Source: Nocardia sp. NBC_00565 | Lineage (GTDB): Bacteria > Actinomycetota > Actinomycetes > Mycobacteriales > Mycobacteriaceae | Direction: 5' to 3' | Assembly (NCBI RefSeq): GCF_036345915.1 | Contig: NZ_CP107785.1 | Location: 3,348,001-3,412,000 of the forward strand | DNA length: 64,000 bases | Shown here: in pieces, positions 45,474-55,121 of the stretch | How the letters are laid out: the number at the start of each line of letters is the position of its first letter | Numbering within the stretch: the stretch's first letter is position 1 | Notes under the pieces: generated by a model | Told to the model about the DNA's origin: nothing | The model's input: the letters and a program-made list of their open reading frames with translations, nothing else | Databases searched by the model: none | Program-made: the position numbers and the translations under genes

Positions 45474-48400
45474 TCACAGCAGACCGAGCAGGTGCAGGTC
45501 GGTGGCGTACTTCAGGATGATCGCCGTCGAAATGTGCGGGATGTCTTTGTCCGGGCCGATTTTCGCCTCCTGAACTGCTGCGTGGAACCGCTCCGTGGCT
45601 GCGAGGGACCCGCGGGTCGGCTGCTGCGGTCGTTGATAGTTGTGCAACAGCGGAAGCAGCGAGTATTTGCGTTGTCGATCGGGCAGGGCACGCATGGCGG
45701 TCTCCAACCGTCGCAACCACGTGTCGTAATCGGGAAGGCGCTCGATGAGGTATCCGGCGTCGATCAGCCAGTCGACGAACTCGTCGAGCCCGATACCGTC
45801 GTCGTAGGGGTTCATCACGTGGTAGGTCGCGAATCCGTCCACCGGCCACACTCCGAGTGTGGTTATCGCTTCGGCAATGAAACCGACTGGTAGCCCATCG
45901 TAATGTGCCCGTCGTCGGTTGCCGTCGTGATCGAGCTCGTAGAACGAGGCGGGGGCGATGCCGGTGGCGAGGAGACTCAGCATCAACCGGGTGAACATGT
46001 CCGGCACGTTGAGCTGGCCCGCATATGTGGTGTCGGCCAAAATCATGTCGCAGCGGAACACCGCGACTGGTAGTCCGCACAGGTCGTTGGCCTCGCGTAG
46101 CAGTACCTCGCCGGCCCACTTGCTATTGGCGTAGCCGTTGGCGTAGCTGTCGTCGATCTCGCGGGTGGGGCTGATCACTCGGATGTCGGCGTCCTCGGTG
46201 AACGCGGATGGTTCGATCTGGTCGGCCACGCCGATGGTCGACACGTAGGTGAACGGCTTCAGCTTCGTGGTGAGCGCGATGCGGATCAACTCTGCGGTGC
46301 CTGAGACGTTGGGGCCGAACAGCTGGCTGTAGGGGAGCACATGGTTGACGAGTGCCGCGCAGTCCACAATGAGGTCGACGGTGTCGGCCAACCGTTGCCA
46401 GGTCTGCTGATCCAGACCGAGCTGAGGTTGTTCCTTGTCGCCGGCGAGGACCTCTAGATGTTCGGACGCCAGCTCGCGGTAGTGCCGCACCAGCTCCGGA
46501 TCGCCGCTGTCGAACGTCGTGTCCAGCCGTTCCCGAGCCCCCGCGCCGTCCTTGGCCCGGACCAGGCAGATCAGCGTCCCGCCGACGAGCGACAGCCGCT
46601 CGAGCCACTGGAGCGCCAGGAAACGGCCGAGGAAACCCGTCGCCCCCGTCAACAGCACCGCGCGGACCGCCGAACTCGGCTCGGCGAGCGTGGGTGCTAC
46701 GGCCAGCGTTCCGGTATCGATGAACTTGTCCAGGGTCAAGTCACGGGCGCGCACCTCGGTCGCGTCACGACCGTGCACCGAGTCGAAGGCGGCCCGTTCG
46801 GCGCCTGGCTGTTGCCGCGCAGCGATGTATTCGGCGAGGGCCTGCAGATCGGTGGCGGGGCTGACGATGATGCCCACCGGCACGTCGATCCCGAAAATCT
46901 CGCGTAGCAGATTGGCGAAAGACAACGCGGACAACGAATCTCCCCCTAGATCTGCGAAGTGCGCATCCGGCCGCAGATCGCCGGACCCCGCGCCGAGCAG
47001 CGCACCGGCGGCCCGGCTGATCGTCTCCAGCACCGGCCGGTCCTCGCCGCTTCGGCGCAGCGCGCGTAGCTCGTCGGCCTGTCCCTCGGCCAGCTCGGTG
47101 TAGAGCTGCTCCAAGCGATCGCCGTAGCGCTGCTTCAGTCTCGGCCGCGCCAGCTTGCGAATGCCGGTGAGCAGACCATTCTCCGCCGTGAACGGTGTTG
47201 TCTCGACGATGAAGTCGCGGGGGATCTCGTAGGCTTGCAGTTCGGCAGCCCGTGCGACGTTCTGGAGAGACTCGCTGATCAACGGCTTCAGCGTGGCCAC
47301 ATCGTGGCTCGAAAGCGCGGCCTGTGTGGGCACGACGACCGCGAGCAGGTAGGAGCGGGCGCTGTTGCCGTAGACGTAGATCTGGCGGACCAGCGGGCTG
47401 TCGGCGAACACCGCCTCCAGCTTCGAGACCGCTACGAACTCGCCCTGCGCGAGCTTGAGCACGTTGTTGCGGCGGTCGAGGTAGACGATTTGATCGGGGC
47501 CGACTTCCGCCACGATGTCACCGGTGCGGTAGTACCCGTCGTCGTCGAACACCTCGGCGGTGATCTCGGGCCGTTTGTAGTAGCCGGGGAACAGGTCCTG
47601 CGTCACGACGAGCAGCTCGCCGCGCGGATGGGGCCGATCGGTGTGGAAATAGCCGAGAGCGGGGACATCCACCAGCTTGTAGTCGATCACCTGTGGGCGC
47701 CGCACAAGTCCGTCGACGAACACCACGCCGCACTCGGTGGAGCCGTAACCATCCACCAGATGCAGATCGAGGAGGGTCTCGACCCACGTCCGCATCTCGT
47801 CGGAGATCGGCGCCGAGCCCGTCGCCGCCGAGACGAACCGTCCGCCGAGCAGGTTCTGCCGCAGGTCGGCCATCACTTCGGCGTCGACGGCGGCATGATC
47901 CGAGTCCTCGGTGTGTCGCCGGTCCACCTCTGCCCGAAATTCCTGAAACAGCATGTCCCAGATACGAGGCACGAAAGCCAGCCGGGTCGGCCGCACCAGC
48001 GGGAGGTCGTCCATCAGCGTGGACAGATCGCTCGTGGCCGCGAAATACGCCGTGCCGCCGTTGCAGAGTGTCGCGTAGAGGATGCTACGTCCCATCTCGT
48101 GACTCATCGGCAGGAAATTGAGCGTGATCCACGGCAGTGCGCTCGTCTGGTCCGCCCAGACCGCGGCGGCCGACGCACGCCATGTATTGGTGACCCGGTG
48201 CTCCAGGTACATCGCCCCCTTCGGTGCGCCGGTGCTGCCCGAGGTATAGATCAGCAGTGTCAGCGGGTCGTAGTCGGCGGCGAGCAACGGCTGGACGTCC
48301 GACAGTGCCGGGGCGCGCTGCAGAACATCGGCCAAGGTTTCGACAACCACCGGGCTGCCGGCATGTTCCAACCGAGACCTCGCGGATTCGAGCCCTTCGC

Positions 48401-49016
48401 GCTGATCATCCACCTCGAAGTGGAAATCGAACACCACCAGTCGCACAGGAGCGTGCGCGGTGAGCACCAATTCCACAGCGTCGTCGAGGCGGTCGACACT
48501 GGAAGCGATCACGGTCGGCCCGGTCTCTACGACAATGGGTCGCAGCTGGGCGAGCGGCGCGCTGGTTTGCAGCGGAACCGAAACCGCGCCGAGCTGCATC
48601 AACGCCATATCGATGACCGTGTAGTCGACACTGGTGAAGCCCAGAATGCACACGCGGTCACCCGGCCGAACCGGATCGTAGGCCAGGGCACCGGCGAATG
48701 CGCGGACGCGATCCCACAATTCGCGGTAGCTGATGGTCTCGAAGCTGGGCAGTAGTTGGAGCGACGTCCGGCCGTTGCCTTGCTCGGTGACGAACTGCAC
48801 CGCTCGCTGTCCCAGGGCGGGGCGGTCGGCGTATCCCTCCATGACGGTACGCACGATCCGCAGTAGTCGCCCTGGCTGGTCGACCGCAGCGGTGATCGCC
48901 TCATTGGGCCAGGCCGCGGCGAACTGCGGATCGTTTGCGGACAAATCGGCGATGCGGCGTGCAAGGCGCATTTCACGGGTGTCCATAGCGGTTCGGTTGC
49001 GTGTTTCGCTGTTCAT
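45474..49016 (-). CDS. car: Carboxylic acid reductase (CAR)
   Basis: 1180 residues from ATG 49016; the open frame to 49310 is antisense-like. Three domains in the normal order. Adenylation: [49 protein letters not shown], hinge [16 protein letters not shown]. Carrier protein: [14 protein letters not shown] with Ser694 for the phosphopantetheine arm. Thioester reductase: [20 protein letters not shown] and [16 protein letters not shown] (Tyr-x3-Lys). It converts carboxylic acids to aldehydes with ATP and NADPH and closely resembles the Nocardia iowensis enzyme, to which length and many stretches correspond. It needs a phosphopantetheinyl transferase, not present here. Its ATG overlaps the stop of the flavin reductase upstream, so both are one operon. 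Confidence 0.95.
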   Translation of the reverse strand: MNSETRNRTAMDTREMRLARRIADLSANDPQFAAAWPNEAITAAVDQPGRLLRIVRTVMEGYADRPALGQRAVQFVTEQGNGRTSLQLLPSFETISYRELWDRVRAFAGALAYDPVRPGDRVCILGFTSVDYTVIDMALMQLGAVSVPLQTSAPLAQLRPIVVETGPTVIASSVDRLDDAVELVLTAHAPVRLVVFDFHFEVDDQREGLESARSRLEHAGSPVVVETLADVLQRAPALSDVQPLLAADYDPLTLLIYTSGSTGAPKGAMYLEHRVTNTWRASAAAVWADQTSALPWITLNFLPMSHEMGRSILYATLCNGGTAYFAATSDLSTLMDDLPLVRPTRLAFVPRIWDMLFQEFRAEVDRRHTEDSDHAAVDAEVMADLRQNLLGGRFVSAATGSAPISDEMRTWVETLLDLHLVDGYGSTECGVVFVDGLVRRPQVIDYKLVDVPALGYFHTDRPHPRGELLVVTQDLFPGYYKRPEITAEVFDDDGYYRTGDIVAEVGPDQIVYLDRRNNVLKLAQGEFVAVSKLEAVFADSPLVRQIYVYGNSARSYLLAVVVPTQAALSSHDVATLKPLISESLQNVARAAELQAYEIPRDFIVETTPFTAENGLLTGIRKLARPRLKQRYGDRLEQLYTELAEGQADELRALRRSGEDRPVLETISRAAGALLGAGSGDLRPDAHFADLGGDSLSALSFANLLREIFGIDVPVGIIVSPATDLQALAEYIAARQQPGAERAAFDSVHGRDATEVRARDLTLDKFIDTGTLAVAPTLAEPSSAVRAVLLTGATGFLGRFLALQWLERLSLVGGTLICLVRAKDGAGARERLDTTFDSGDPELVRHYRELASEHLEVLAGDKEQPQLGLDQQTWQRLADTVDLIVDCAALVNHVLPYSQLFGPNVSGTAELIRIALTTKLKPFTYVSTIGVADQIEPSAFTEDADIRVISPTREIDDSYANGYANSKWAGEVLLREANDLCGLPVAVFRCDMILADTTYAGQLNVPDMFTRLMLSLLATGIAPASFYELDHDGNRRRAHYDGLPVGFIAEAITTLGVWPVDGFATYHVMNPYDDGIGLDEFVDWLIDAGYLIERLPDYDTWLRRLETAMRALPDRQRKYSLLPLLHNYQRPQQPTRGSLAATERFHAAVQEAKIGPDKDIPHISTAIILKYATDLHLLGLL

Positions 49017-49588
49017 GCCGACTCCTGAACGAGTTCCTGACGGGCGGGGACCGCGGCGGCGAGGGTGGCCAGAATGCTGGGCATCGTGCCGGCGATCTCT
49101 CCGTCGTCCGCGGGATGGATGGTGGCGAAGCGGGTTCCTGCTCGCGGCACCGACAGCCTCACGTCGTCGAGCACGCTCGCCCCAGCGATGCGCGCTGCTT
49201 TGCGAACGTCTTCGTGAGCCCGCACCCCGCCGGAATGCCCGCCGGAAGTACCGATGACAGCCACCGGCTTTCCAGTGATGGCGCCGGTTCCGTAGGGGCG
49301 GGAGATCCAATCAATGGCGTTCCCGAGGGCGGCGGGGCTTGTGCCGTTGTATTCGGGGGTCACCACCAGAAGCGCGTCGGTCGATCGAACCTCGGCGCGA
49401 AGCCTGTCTGCCGCAGCGACGGCACCCGGGCGATCGATGTCCTCGTTGTAGAGGACCACGTCCGCGAGGCTGTCGAAGATATCGACCGCTATGCCGTCCG
49501 GTGCGTGCTTCACGGCCGCCTGCGCGAGCTGCCGGTTGTACGAGGCGGCGCGCAAGCTGCCCACCAGGACCAGAATTCGGGTGCTCAT
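49013..49588 (-). CDS. NAD(P)H-dependent FMN reductase family protein
   Basis: 191 residues with AGAGGAGATTGCG before ATG 49588. Flavodoxin-like fold: [20 protein letters not shown] binds the FMN phosphate, [20 protein letters not shown] lies over the isoalloxazine ring, and [12 protein letters not shown] is the second FMN loop. It would reduce FMN or quinone-like substrates. It is the first gene of the operon with CAR (4-bp overlap), an uncommon pairing; it may reduce or detoxify aromatic substrates or the aldehydes' partners. Confidence 0.9.
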   Translation of the reverse strand: MSTRILVLVGSLRAASYNRQLAQAAVKHAPDGIAVDIFDSLADVVLYNEDIDRPGAVAAADRLRAEVRSTDALLVVTPEYNGTSPAALGNAIDWISRPYGTGAITGKPVAVIGTSGGHSGGVRAHEDVRKAARIAGASVLDDVRLSVPRAGTRFATIHPADDGEIAGTMPSILATLAAAVPARQELVQESA

Positions 49589-49872
49589 CGCAATCTCCTC
49601 TGGAAAGTTCTCGTGGATAGGTGAACGGCGCCCTCAGCGCGTATCTCCGAATGTGCTTCGGGGCCGGTTCCCGAGCGATTCGTCCCTTTGCTGTGATCTT
49701 CATGCGGCGCTCCAGACCTCGGAAAACGTCGTCCTTAGAACTGTGGCTCTGCAGCGAGGGGTTTGTCGCCACTGCTGCCGTCCATCACCTCTTCCTGCCA
49801 GCTGGAATCTTCGTCGCAAGACGCCGGGTGGAAGAAAGGCGGCCGTAGGTCACGCTGGTCGATGTCGGGAGG

Positions 49873-50055
49873 TCAGCGAGCCTCGAGGAATGTGACGACC
49901 GCGAGGACGCTGCGATGCTCCGCCATCAAAGCGAGTACCTCGCGCTCCCGCGCACTGAGCACGGCAAGAGGATCGTCGCGTCGCCGAGCGGACACAAGCT
50001 CTTGAACGAGGGCGGGGTCGACGACCGAGGCCCCCGCGGCCGATCTCGTGCGCAT
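49873..50055 (-). pseudogene. LuxR-type response-regulator remnant with an in-frame deletion
   Basis: GASVVDPALVQELVSARRRD then LAVLSAREREVLALMAE is the linker and first HTH helix. It continues at once as HRSVLAVVTFLEAR, the usual last residues. About 35-40 residues with the recognition helix are missing, and the receiver domain is gone as well. Confidence 0.75.
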
Positions 50056-50137
50056 CCTCGAACCCCGCTGCGGCTAGCTCCGCCGCGATCGGCGGAACAG
50101 GCTCATGCTGCGTTGTCAGCGGACCGAATTCAGCCAT
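50041..50137 (-). pseudogene. N-terminal scrap of a PknK-type Ser/Thr kinase
   Basis: ATG 50137 gives MAEFGPLTTQHEPVPPIAAE then LAAAGFEDAHEIGRGGLG, the start and glycine loop of PknK-like kinases. After EIGRGG the frame runs into the LuxR remnant in another frame. Only ~30 residues are left of a ~1100-residue protein. Confidence 0.65.
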
Positions 50138-50397
50138 CCTCGACCCCGAAATTCCCGGCAGCACTTCAACGTACCCATCCCAACACCCCTGGGCTTACTG
50201 TCCCCCAGCATACCGTCAGCACATCGCCGCTACATGGTTGCGGCGATGGGTGAACGTCGGCGAATCGATCCGGCCGCGACACGATCACCGCGCTGGAACC
50301 GGCGGGGCGTCCTACCGGCGTGCCGAGGTAGCGGGTCATATGCTGTCGAGTGCTGCGGCGTAGCTGCTCACCCTGTCCGCGTTGCGAACGGAGGCGT

Positions 50398-51093
50398 ATG
50401 TCAAGCGATTCTGAATCCGAAACAACGGGAGTCAACCGGCGCGCGGCGCTCGGTACCGGCGCCGCCGCACTGGGTGGTGCCGCGCTGGGCGCGGGACTGG
50501 TTGCGGCTACAGCCTGCGCCGATACGGTGGCGAGTCAACTGCCGAACACCGGTGAGGTCGTCGAGAACCTCCAGAACTCCTCGCACCTGTTCCATCTCAC
50601 CCGCGCGGATCCGCAACGCTTCGATGGCGGGACGCTCCAGGGTGCCCATGAGGGCAGCTTCCCGGTGCTGGCCGGGCAGAACGGATCGGCCTACTTCGTG
50701 CGTTTGGAGCCGGGCGGCATCCGCGAGCCGCACTGGCACCCCAGTGCCTGGGAGGTGAACTACCACATCTCCGGAACCGCGAAATGGACCATCCTCGGTA
50801 CCCACTCCGACGGCAGCTACCGCACCGAGGCTTTCGAGGCGCACCCGGGCGATCTCGTGTTCGCGCCACAGGGCTTCTTCCACTACTTCGAAAACGCCCG
50901 CACCGACACACCCCTCGAGGTCCTCATCGTCTTCAACACCAGCGCCGCGGAGACCAACGACGACATCGGCATCCTCGCCGCGATGAACTCCATCCCACGC
51001 TCGGTGCTGGCCACCGTGCTCAACATCCCGGAGTCCGCCCTGGCGGGCATACCTACCGAGGTCAAACCGGTTGTGGTCACCAAACGGCACTGA
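50398..51093 (+). CDS. Tat-exported cupin-domain protein
   Basis: 231 residues from ATG 50398. NRRAALGTGAAALGGAALGA is a twin-arginine-type signal. The cupin core has motif 1 REPHWHPSAWEVNYHISG and motif 2 around HPGDLVFAPQGFFHYFEN (two His plus His in a beta-barrel), as in oxalate-decarboxylase-like single cupins binding Mn or Fe. It is exported and probably monocupin; substrate unknown. A fragment of a paralogue lies at 40.9 kb. Single gene between decayed regions. Confidence 0.88.
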   Translation: MSSDSESETTGVNRRAALGTGAAALGGAALGAGLVAATACADTVASQLPNTGEVVENLQNSSHLFHLTRADPQRFDGGTLQGAHEGSFPVLAGQNGSAYFVRLEPGGIREPHWHPSAWEVNYHISGTAKWTILGTHSDGSYRTEAFEAHPGDLVFAPQGFFHYFENARTDTPLEVLIVFNTSAAETNDDIGILAAMNSIPRSVLATVLNIPESALAGIPTEVKPVVVTKRH

Positions 51094-51698
51094 CGGTGAT
51101 CGATCCCGGCAGCCTGCCGTCGGGTGTCGTGTCGACCATTCGTGGGTGCCCGCTCAGAGGCCCTACGGCTTGCGCAGCTCACGCACTATCGCCCACACGC
51201 GGCAGGCAGTGGCTTGCCCAGCAGCGCCACGATGATGCCGATGATCACAACGACGACCACGAAGAACGGTGCACTACGCGGAGCGGTCGAATCGGACGAC
51301 AGACGCGCGCAGCCGGGCTGAGCTTCCTGCACACCGGTGCCCCCAGCGCCGACCCCGAATGGTTGCCGTTCACCGCGTCCAAGCCCTTCGTCCGGCACCT
51401 GGGTGTAGTCGGCTGAGTTCACCCCTCGTGACGGACAGCGGTGACCGATGCTCACCCTGGCGGCATCCTCACCGCCGACAACCGCACCACTGTTGCGCCC
51501 GACCGTGGTCGGAAGCTTGCTGGAGGCAGCCTTCTCCGACATTGATGCCTCCAGGCTGTGCTGTTCGCTGGTGTACTTCACCCTCTGACCCAAGAACAGC
51601 AAACTCCCGACGACCAACCTCGGACACACTTCACCGAGTTACTCGAAACCGGCGCATACCCAGCGTCGAATATGAACATCGCTCATGGCTGGTAGCGC
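51094..51698. other. Region without a confident gene
   Basis: A minus-strand frame (51186 to about 51542) ends in a clear TM segment (APFFVVVVVIIGIIVALLG) with a short tail, and could be a small membrane protein, but its N-terminal part is not protein-like and no start is supported. Other frames are shadows. Confidence 0.35.
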
Positions 51699-52379
51699 CT
51701 ATTTCTTCTTTAGTCCGTTCAGAGCCTGCTGGGCTTGGTTTTTGGCGATCGTATCGAGATCGTCCCGATTCACCGGAGGTTCGCCTTTTGCGCGCAGGAC
51801 GGCGACTTCTACTCGCACCGAGATGTTGCTGTCCTGCACGCCCACGATGTAGGTCATTCCGTTGCTTTTGTCCGTGGTCGCGGTGTGCCAGTAGCCCTGG
51901 GCTCCGATTCCGGTGACCTCGCCCGAGGCCAACCCCGACCCGGTCGCGGTGGTGTCGGTCTGTTTCCAACGGTCGTAGGCGGGGGTGGCCTCGACGCCGG
52001 TGAACTGGACCTGGAGGCCGATGCCGGCTTCGTCGACGGTGGCGTCGTCGGCGATGGTCGAGGGGCTGGTGTAGCGGATGGCGCAGTACAGGTTGCCGCC
52101 GTCAGAGGAATTCGGTGGGAATTGCTGGTGCTGGGGGTCTTCCCTGGGCGTGGACGACCACCTGCGCAACGGCGTGGGATCGACAAGGTCACAGGCATTG
52201 GTGATCGCGCTCATCGAATAGATCCCCGGCGCAGCTTCCCGGCGCAACGTCGTCGTGGCCGGGGCCGCGCTGGACAAGGCCAGGGCGCTGGACGAGGCCG
52301 GGGCGGCGGCGGAATTGCCGCCACTGTCGCCGCCGCCGACGAAGATGCCGATCACCACACCGATACCCAGCACAACCAC
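51699..52379 (-). CDS. Membrane-anchored DUF3558-like protein, copy 1 (body)
   Basis: 226 residues. TM anchor VVLGIGVVIGIFVGG, a Ser/Ala-rich linker, then the extracytoplasmic domain with ACDLVDPTPLRRWSSTP, LYCAIRYTS and SGEVTGIGAQGYWHTATT, a DUF3558-like fold with a Cys pair. The same frame upstream reads PAPQPPPTGSGKTGLIIAGV, the normal continuation into a Pro-rich cytosolic N-terminus that is encoded in another frame at 52403-52636. So the gene is split by one frame change near 52445. It is a tandem paralogue of the 52754 gene. Confidence 0.75.
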   Translation of the reverse strand: MVVLGIGVVIGIFVGGGDSGGNSAAAPASSSALALSSAAPATTTLRREAAPGIYSMSAITNACDLVDPTPLRRWSSTPREDPQHQQFPPNSSDGGNLYCAIRYTSPSTIADDATVDEAGIGLQVQFTGVEATPAYDRWKQTDTTATGSGLASGEVTGIGAQGYWHTATTDKSNGMTYIVGVQDSNISVRVEVAVLRAKGEPPVNRDDLDTIAKNQAQQALNGLKKK

Positions 52380-52402
52380 CAGCCCGAGAACACCAGCGAT
52401 GA

Positions 52403-52636
52403 TCAGACCCGTTTTGCCACTACCGGTCGGCGGTGGCTGTGGCGCCGGTACCCCTGACCAGGTTGGCCGTATCCGCTGACGGGCTCACCGGGGGCAAACG
52501 CGGGCGCAGGCACAGGCGTATAGGTGCCCGAGCCCGGGACGGCCCCCGCACCCACTGGCGGATTGTATTGCTGCACAGCGGGATCGGTGTTGCCTGGCGT
52601 CGGCTGATCGTCAGGTCCGCGCTGGGAGTAGGTCAT
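52403..52636 (-). pseudogene. Displaced Pro-rich N-terminus of DUF3558-like copy 1
   Basis: ATG 52636 behind GGAGGGG gives MTYSQRGPDDQPTPGNTDPA and FAPGEPVSGYGQPGQG, the usual cytosolic Pro/Gly/Tyr-rich start of these anchored proteins. It then leaves frame (YRRHSHRRPVVAKRV). Restoring one base joins it to the TM anchor of the 51699-52379 frame. Confidence 0.7.
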
Positions 52637-52753
52637 CCCCGTAGCCCCTCCAGTTCCGCAACGGGCTCCCCCGTCGAACATCGACTCCGAACCGATCGTA
52701 TTCCCGGCGACGTCGAGCTGTCATCCGCACCGTCGCACCCGAGTCGAGGACCT

Positions 52754-53377
52754 CTACTTCTCCCTCAAACCGTCCAGCGCCCTGCGGAGTTGGGGCCTGG
52801 CAATCGAATCGAGTTCGTCCCGGCTCACCACAGGAGAACCCTTCTCACGCGTGAGGGCGATCTTTACCCGCGCCGAGACATTGCCGTCCTGCACACACAC
52901 CACGTAGGCCATTTCCGCGACGAGGTTGCCGGTGACTTCGGAGTACCAGTAGCCCTGGCTGCCGATTCCGGTGACCTCGCCGGAGACCGACCCCGGTCCG
53001 GGAGTGGCGATGCCGGCGTGTTTCCAATGGTCGTAGAAGGGCGGAGCCGTCCCGTCGGTGAACTCGGCCTCGACGCTCATTCCGGCTCTGTTCATGGGGA
53101 ACTCGTCGGTGGTCGAGCTCGCGTAGCCGACATTGCACTTCAGACCGCCGCTGTCGTGAGCGGACGGCCGGGTTTCCCGATGCTCGGGAACGCTTTTCGG
53201 CGTGGACGACCACTTGGTCAGCGGCGTGGGATCGACAAGGTCGCACGCATTGGTAATCCCGTTCATCGAATAGGTCCCCGGCCCCCCTGCCTGCCGGGCA
53301 GTGGCCGAGGCACCAGCGGACTCACTGCCGCCGCGGACGACGACACCGATCGCCACACCGATACCCAGTACCACCAC
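52754..53377 (-). CDS. Membrane-anchored DUF3558-like protein, copy 2
   Basis: 207 residues from GTG 53377, but the same frame is open and protein-like further upstream (WYGQPGPGYGPPSSYPPPSG, SGKAGLIVAGVLGLV) to about 53585, where no start codon exists in frame. The domain has NACDLVDPTPLTKWSSTP, LKCNVGYASS and GEVTGIGSQGYWYSEVTG, parallel to copy 1 (about 45% identical by eye). The true start is lost or shifted, as the ATG at 53593 is in another frame. It would be anchored with the domain outside. Confidence 0.75.
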   Translation of the reverse strand: MVVLGIGVAIGVVVRGGSESAGASATARQAGGPGTYSMNGITNACDLVDPTPLTKWSSTPKSVPEHRETRPSAHDSGGLKCNVGYASSTTDEFPMNRAGMSVEAEFTDGTAPPFYDHWKHAGIATPGPGSVSGEVTGIGSQGYWYSEVTGNLVAEMAYVVCVQDGNVSARVKIALTREKGSPVVSRDELDSIARPQLRRALDGLREK

Positions 53378-53599
53378 CAGCCCGAGAACGCCAGCGACGA
53401 TCAGACCCGCTTTCCCGCTGCCGGACGGCGGCGGGTACGACGATGGCGGCCCGTACCCCGGACCAGGTTGGCCGTACCAGGGCGAGTCGGCAGCCGAGCC
53501 CGCGGCAGCGGGACCGAATAACGCACGTTCCGCGTTGGCTGTGGCACTGCCCGGGCCGCCGGGTGGGTTTCGCCCGCGCCAGCATCGTCACGGTCGCAC

Positions 53600-53800
53600 C
53601 TACCGTGCGAGAAAGTGCCAGCCGACCCATGCCCACACGAGCACAGCGGCAACCCTCGCCACCCGAGTGCGCGTGAGGTACGCAATCGTCTCCCCCACGG
53701 GCGCGACCAGATCCCGGCGCACATGCGTGACCACGACCACGCCGAGCGCGACCACCAGCACCAGCACGAACCCGACGATGACGATCACCCGATCGCTCAT
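53600..53800 (-). CDS. Small two-TM membrane protein (DUF6186-like)
   Basis: 66 residues: SDRVIVIVGFVLVLVVALGV, a short basic loop (THVRRDLVAPVGETI), then VARVAAVLVWAWVGWHFLAR. This two-helix pattern with WxGWHFLxR at the end matches the small actinobacterial family I know as DUF6186. Its ATG overlaps the stop of the upstream membrane protein gene (ATGA), so they are co-translated. Confidence 0.72.
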   Translation of the reverse strand: MSDRVIVIVGFVLVLVVALGVVVVTHVRRDLVAPVGETIAYLTRTRVARVAAVLVWAWVGWHFLAR

Positions 53801-54210
53801 CTCGACACCAGCCACCAGCCGGCACCCAGCCACACCAGCCATCCGGCGAACCGCAGCGGCCACTGCTCCAATGCCGGATCCAGCAGCGTCGACAAAGTCG
53901 GGTGTACGTCGCTCGGCCGCGTCCAATCCGATTGCCGCGCAAACGCATACACCTCCCACACCGACGCCGTGACCAGCAGCATCGACCAGACAGCCACTCC
54001 GCGCCGCAGCCGGGCCGTGCGTGGAATCTGCTCGGGCCTCGCGCGGAACGCCAGCACCGACACCACGACCACCGGCACCACCACCAGCACGGTTGCCGAC
54101 CAACTGAACGGTCGGGTGGCGGCCCCACCCAACGCCAGCACAGCACCGACGGCCAGCAGCACCATCCGCCGCCGAAATGGTCGCGCCGAGCGCGCCGGTT
54201 CCCCTGTCAC
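53797..54210 (-). CDS. Four-TM membrane protein of unknown function
   Basis: 137 residues from GTG 54210 (ATG 54165 is an alternative). Hydrophobic segments: VLLAVGAVLALGGAATR, VLVVVPVVVVSVLAF, VAVWSMLLVTASVWEVYAFA and PLRFAGWLVWLGAGWWLV, with DVHPTLSTLLDPALEQWPLR between the last two. This layout is typical of a conserved actinobacterial protein paired with the following small gene. Role unknown. Confidence 0.72.
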   Translation of the reverse strand: MTGEPARSARPFRRRMVLLAVGAVLALGGAATRPFSWSATVLVVVPVVVVSVLAFRARPEQIPRTARLRRGVAVWSMLLVTASVWEVYAFARQSDWTRPSDVHPTLSTLLDPALEQWPLRFAGWLVWLGAGWWLVSR

Positions 54211-54471
54211 ACGGGCAGAATAAGTCCCTGAGCACCGGATTCGGGCATATATCGGTGGCAGATCCGCAACGTCGACCCGACGAATCTCGCCACGCCCTCA
54301 GACTCGCTCGAGACATGACCCATGTAACCGCGCCTGGAGTCAGTTGCCCAATCTGCTGGGCTGAACGCCACAATGAGATCGAGCCCCAACAGGAAGAGCC
54401 CATCAGGAGATCCACCGCGATCCGCTGCACGGGGACGGACGGAACGGGCATGACCTCGTATCGCTCCCACT

Positions 54472-54762
54472 TTATTGCGGGCTAAATGCCGCGTTTACCT
54501 GATCGCGGTATTCTTTTGTGCAATCTCGACCGTTGAATTCAGAGGTGCTGTCCCTGGCGGCGGGTGCGCTGCCGTCGATGCGCTGCGCTAATTCATCCAG
54601 GTACGTCCGGCCACGGGCCTGATATTCGCTGCGCTCATCGCTGTTGAGCTTCAGCAAGAATGTGTAGCCAATGAAACTGAGGTTGCAATTGACATCCAAG
54701 AACAGGGAATCACCATCTTGAAGCAGGTACCAGGCACCATCTTCGCCATCGATGATTTTCAT
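54472..54762 (-). CDS. Small hypothetical protein
   Basis: 96 residues with AAAGGACGGATC before ATG 54762. MKIIDGEDGAWYLLQDGDSL then FLDVNCNLSFIGYTFLLKLN; a mixed alpha/beta cytosolic protein with two cysteines and an acidic N-terminal half. No family recognised. Single gene; composition is less GC-rich than its neighbours, which may indicate acquisition. Confidence 0.62.
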   Translation of the reverse strand: MKIIDGEDGAWYLLQDGDSLFLDVNCNLSFIGYTFLLKLNSDERSEYQARGRTYLDELAQRIDGSAPAARDSTSEFNGRDCTKEYRDQVNAAFSPQ

Positions 54763-55121
54763 GATCCGTCCTTTCCGTGACTCGCAGAGTTACACATCAA
54801 GGTTGGCTTCCCAATTGAAGCACGTTTGGATGTGCACGCGAGTTGGGTTGTCGCCGAACCCGAATCGGACGGGACACTGCACATGCCGTGGGTCAGATCC
54901 GCCCGCCCCCACGGAGCGATGAAGAACGGTGGCGGAAAGTGGGTGAAGATCCGGGTTCCGTCGATCCCCTCCCACAGGAAGGTGTGGATCCGGTAGCCAC
55001 GCTCAGCCTGTTCAGAGTGAACGGACCCACTCGAGTCGCCAGTGCAGACGACTTCGGACCTTCACAACACGGCGCCGCAGCCAACCGGGCACCAGCACAC
55101 GAAGGTGCAGCCGTCGCGGCG
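54763..55121. other. Region with one short unassigned ORF
   Basis: A plus-strand frame 54832-54996 (54 codons: VHASWVVAEPESDGTLHMPW then GKWVKIRVPSIPSHRKVWIR) has good third-position GC but no ribosome binding site or family. The remaining sequence up to the enoyl-CoA hydratase stop shows nothing. Confidence 0.35.

Noticed and set aside
47235..48755. 506-codon plus-strand ORF inside the CAR gene
   Set aside because: Antisense shadow; the CAR frame has intact motifs throughout.
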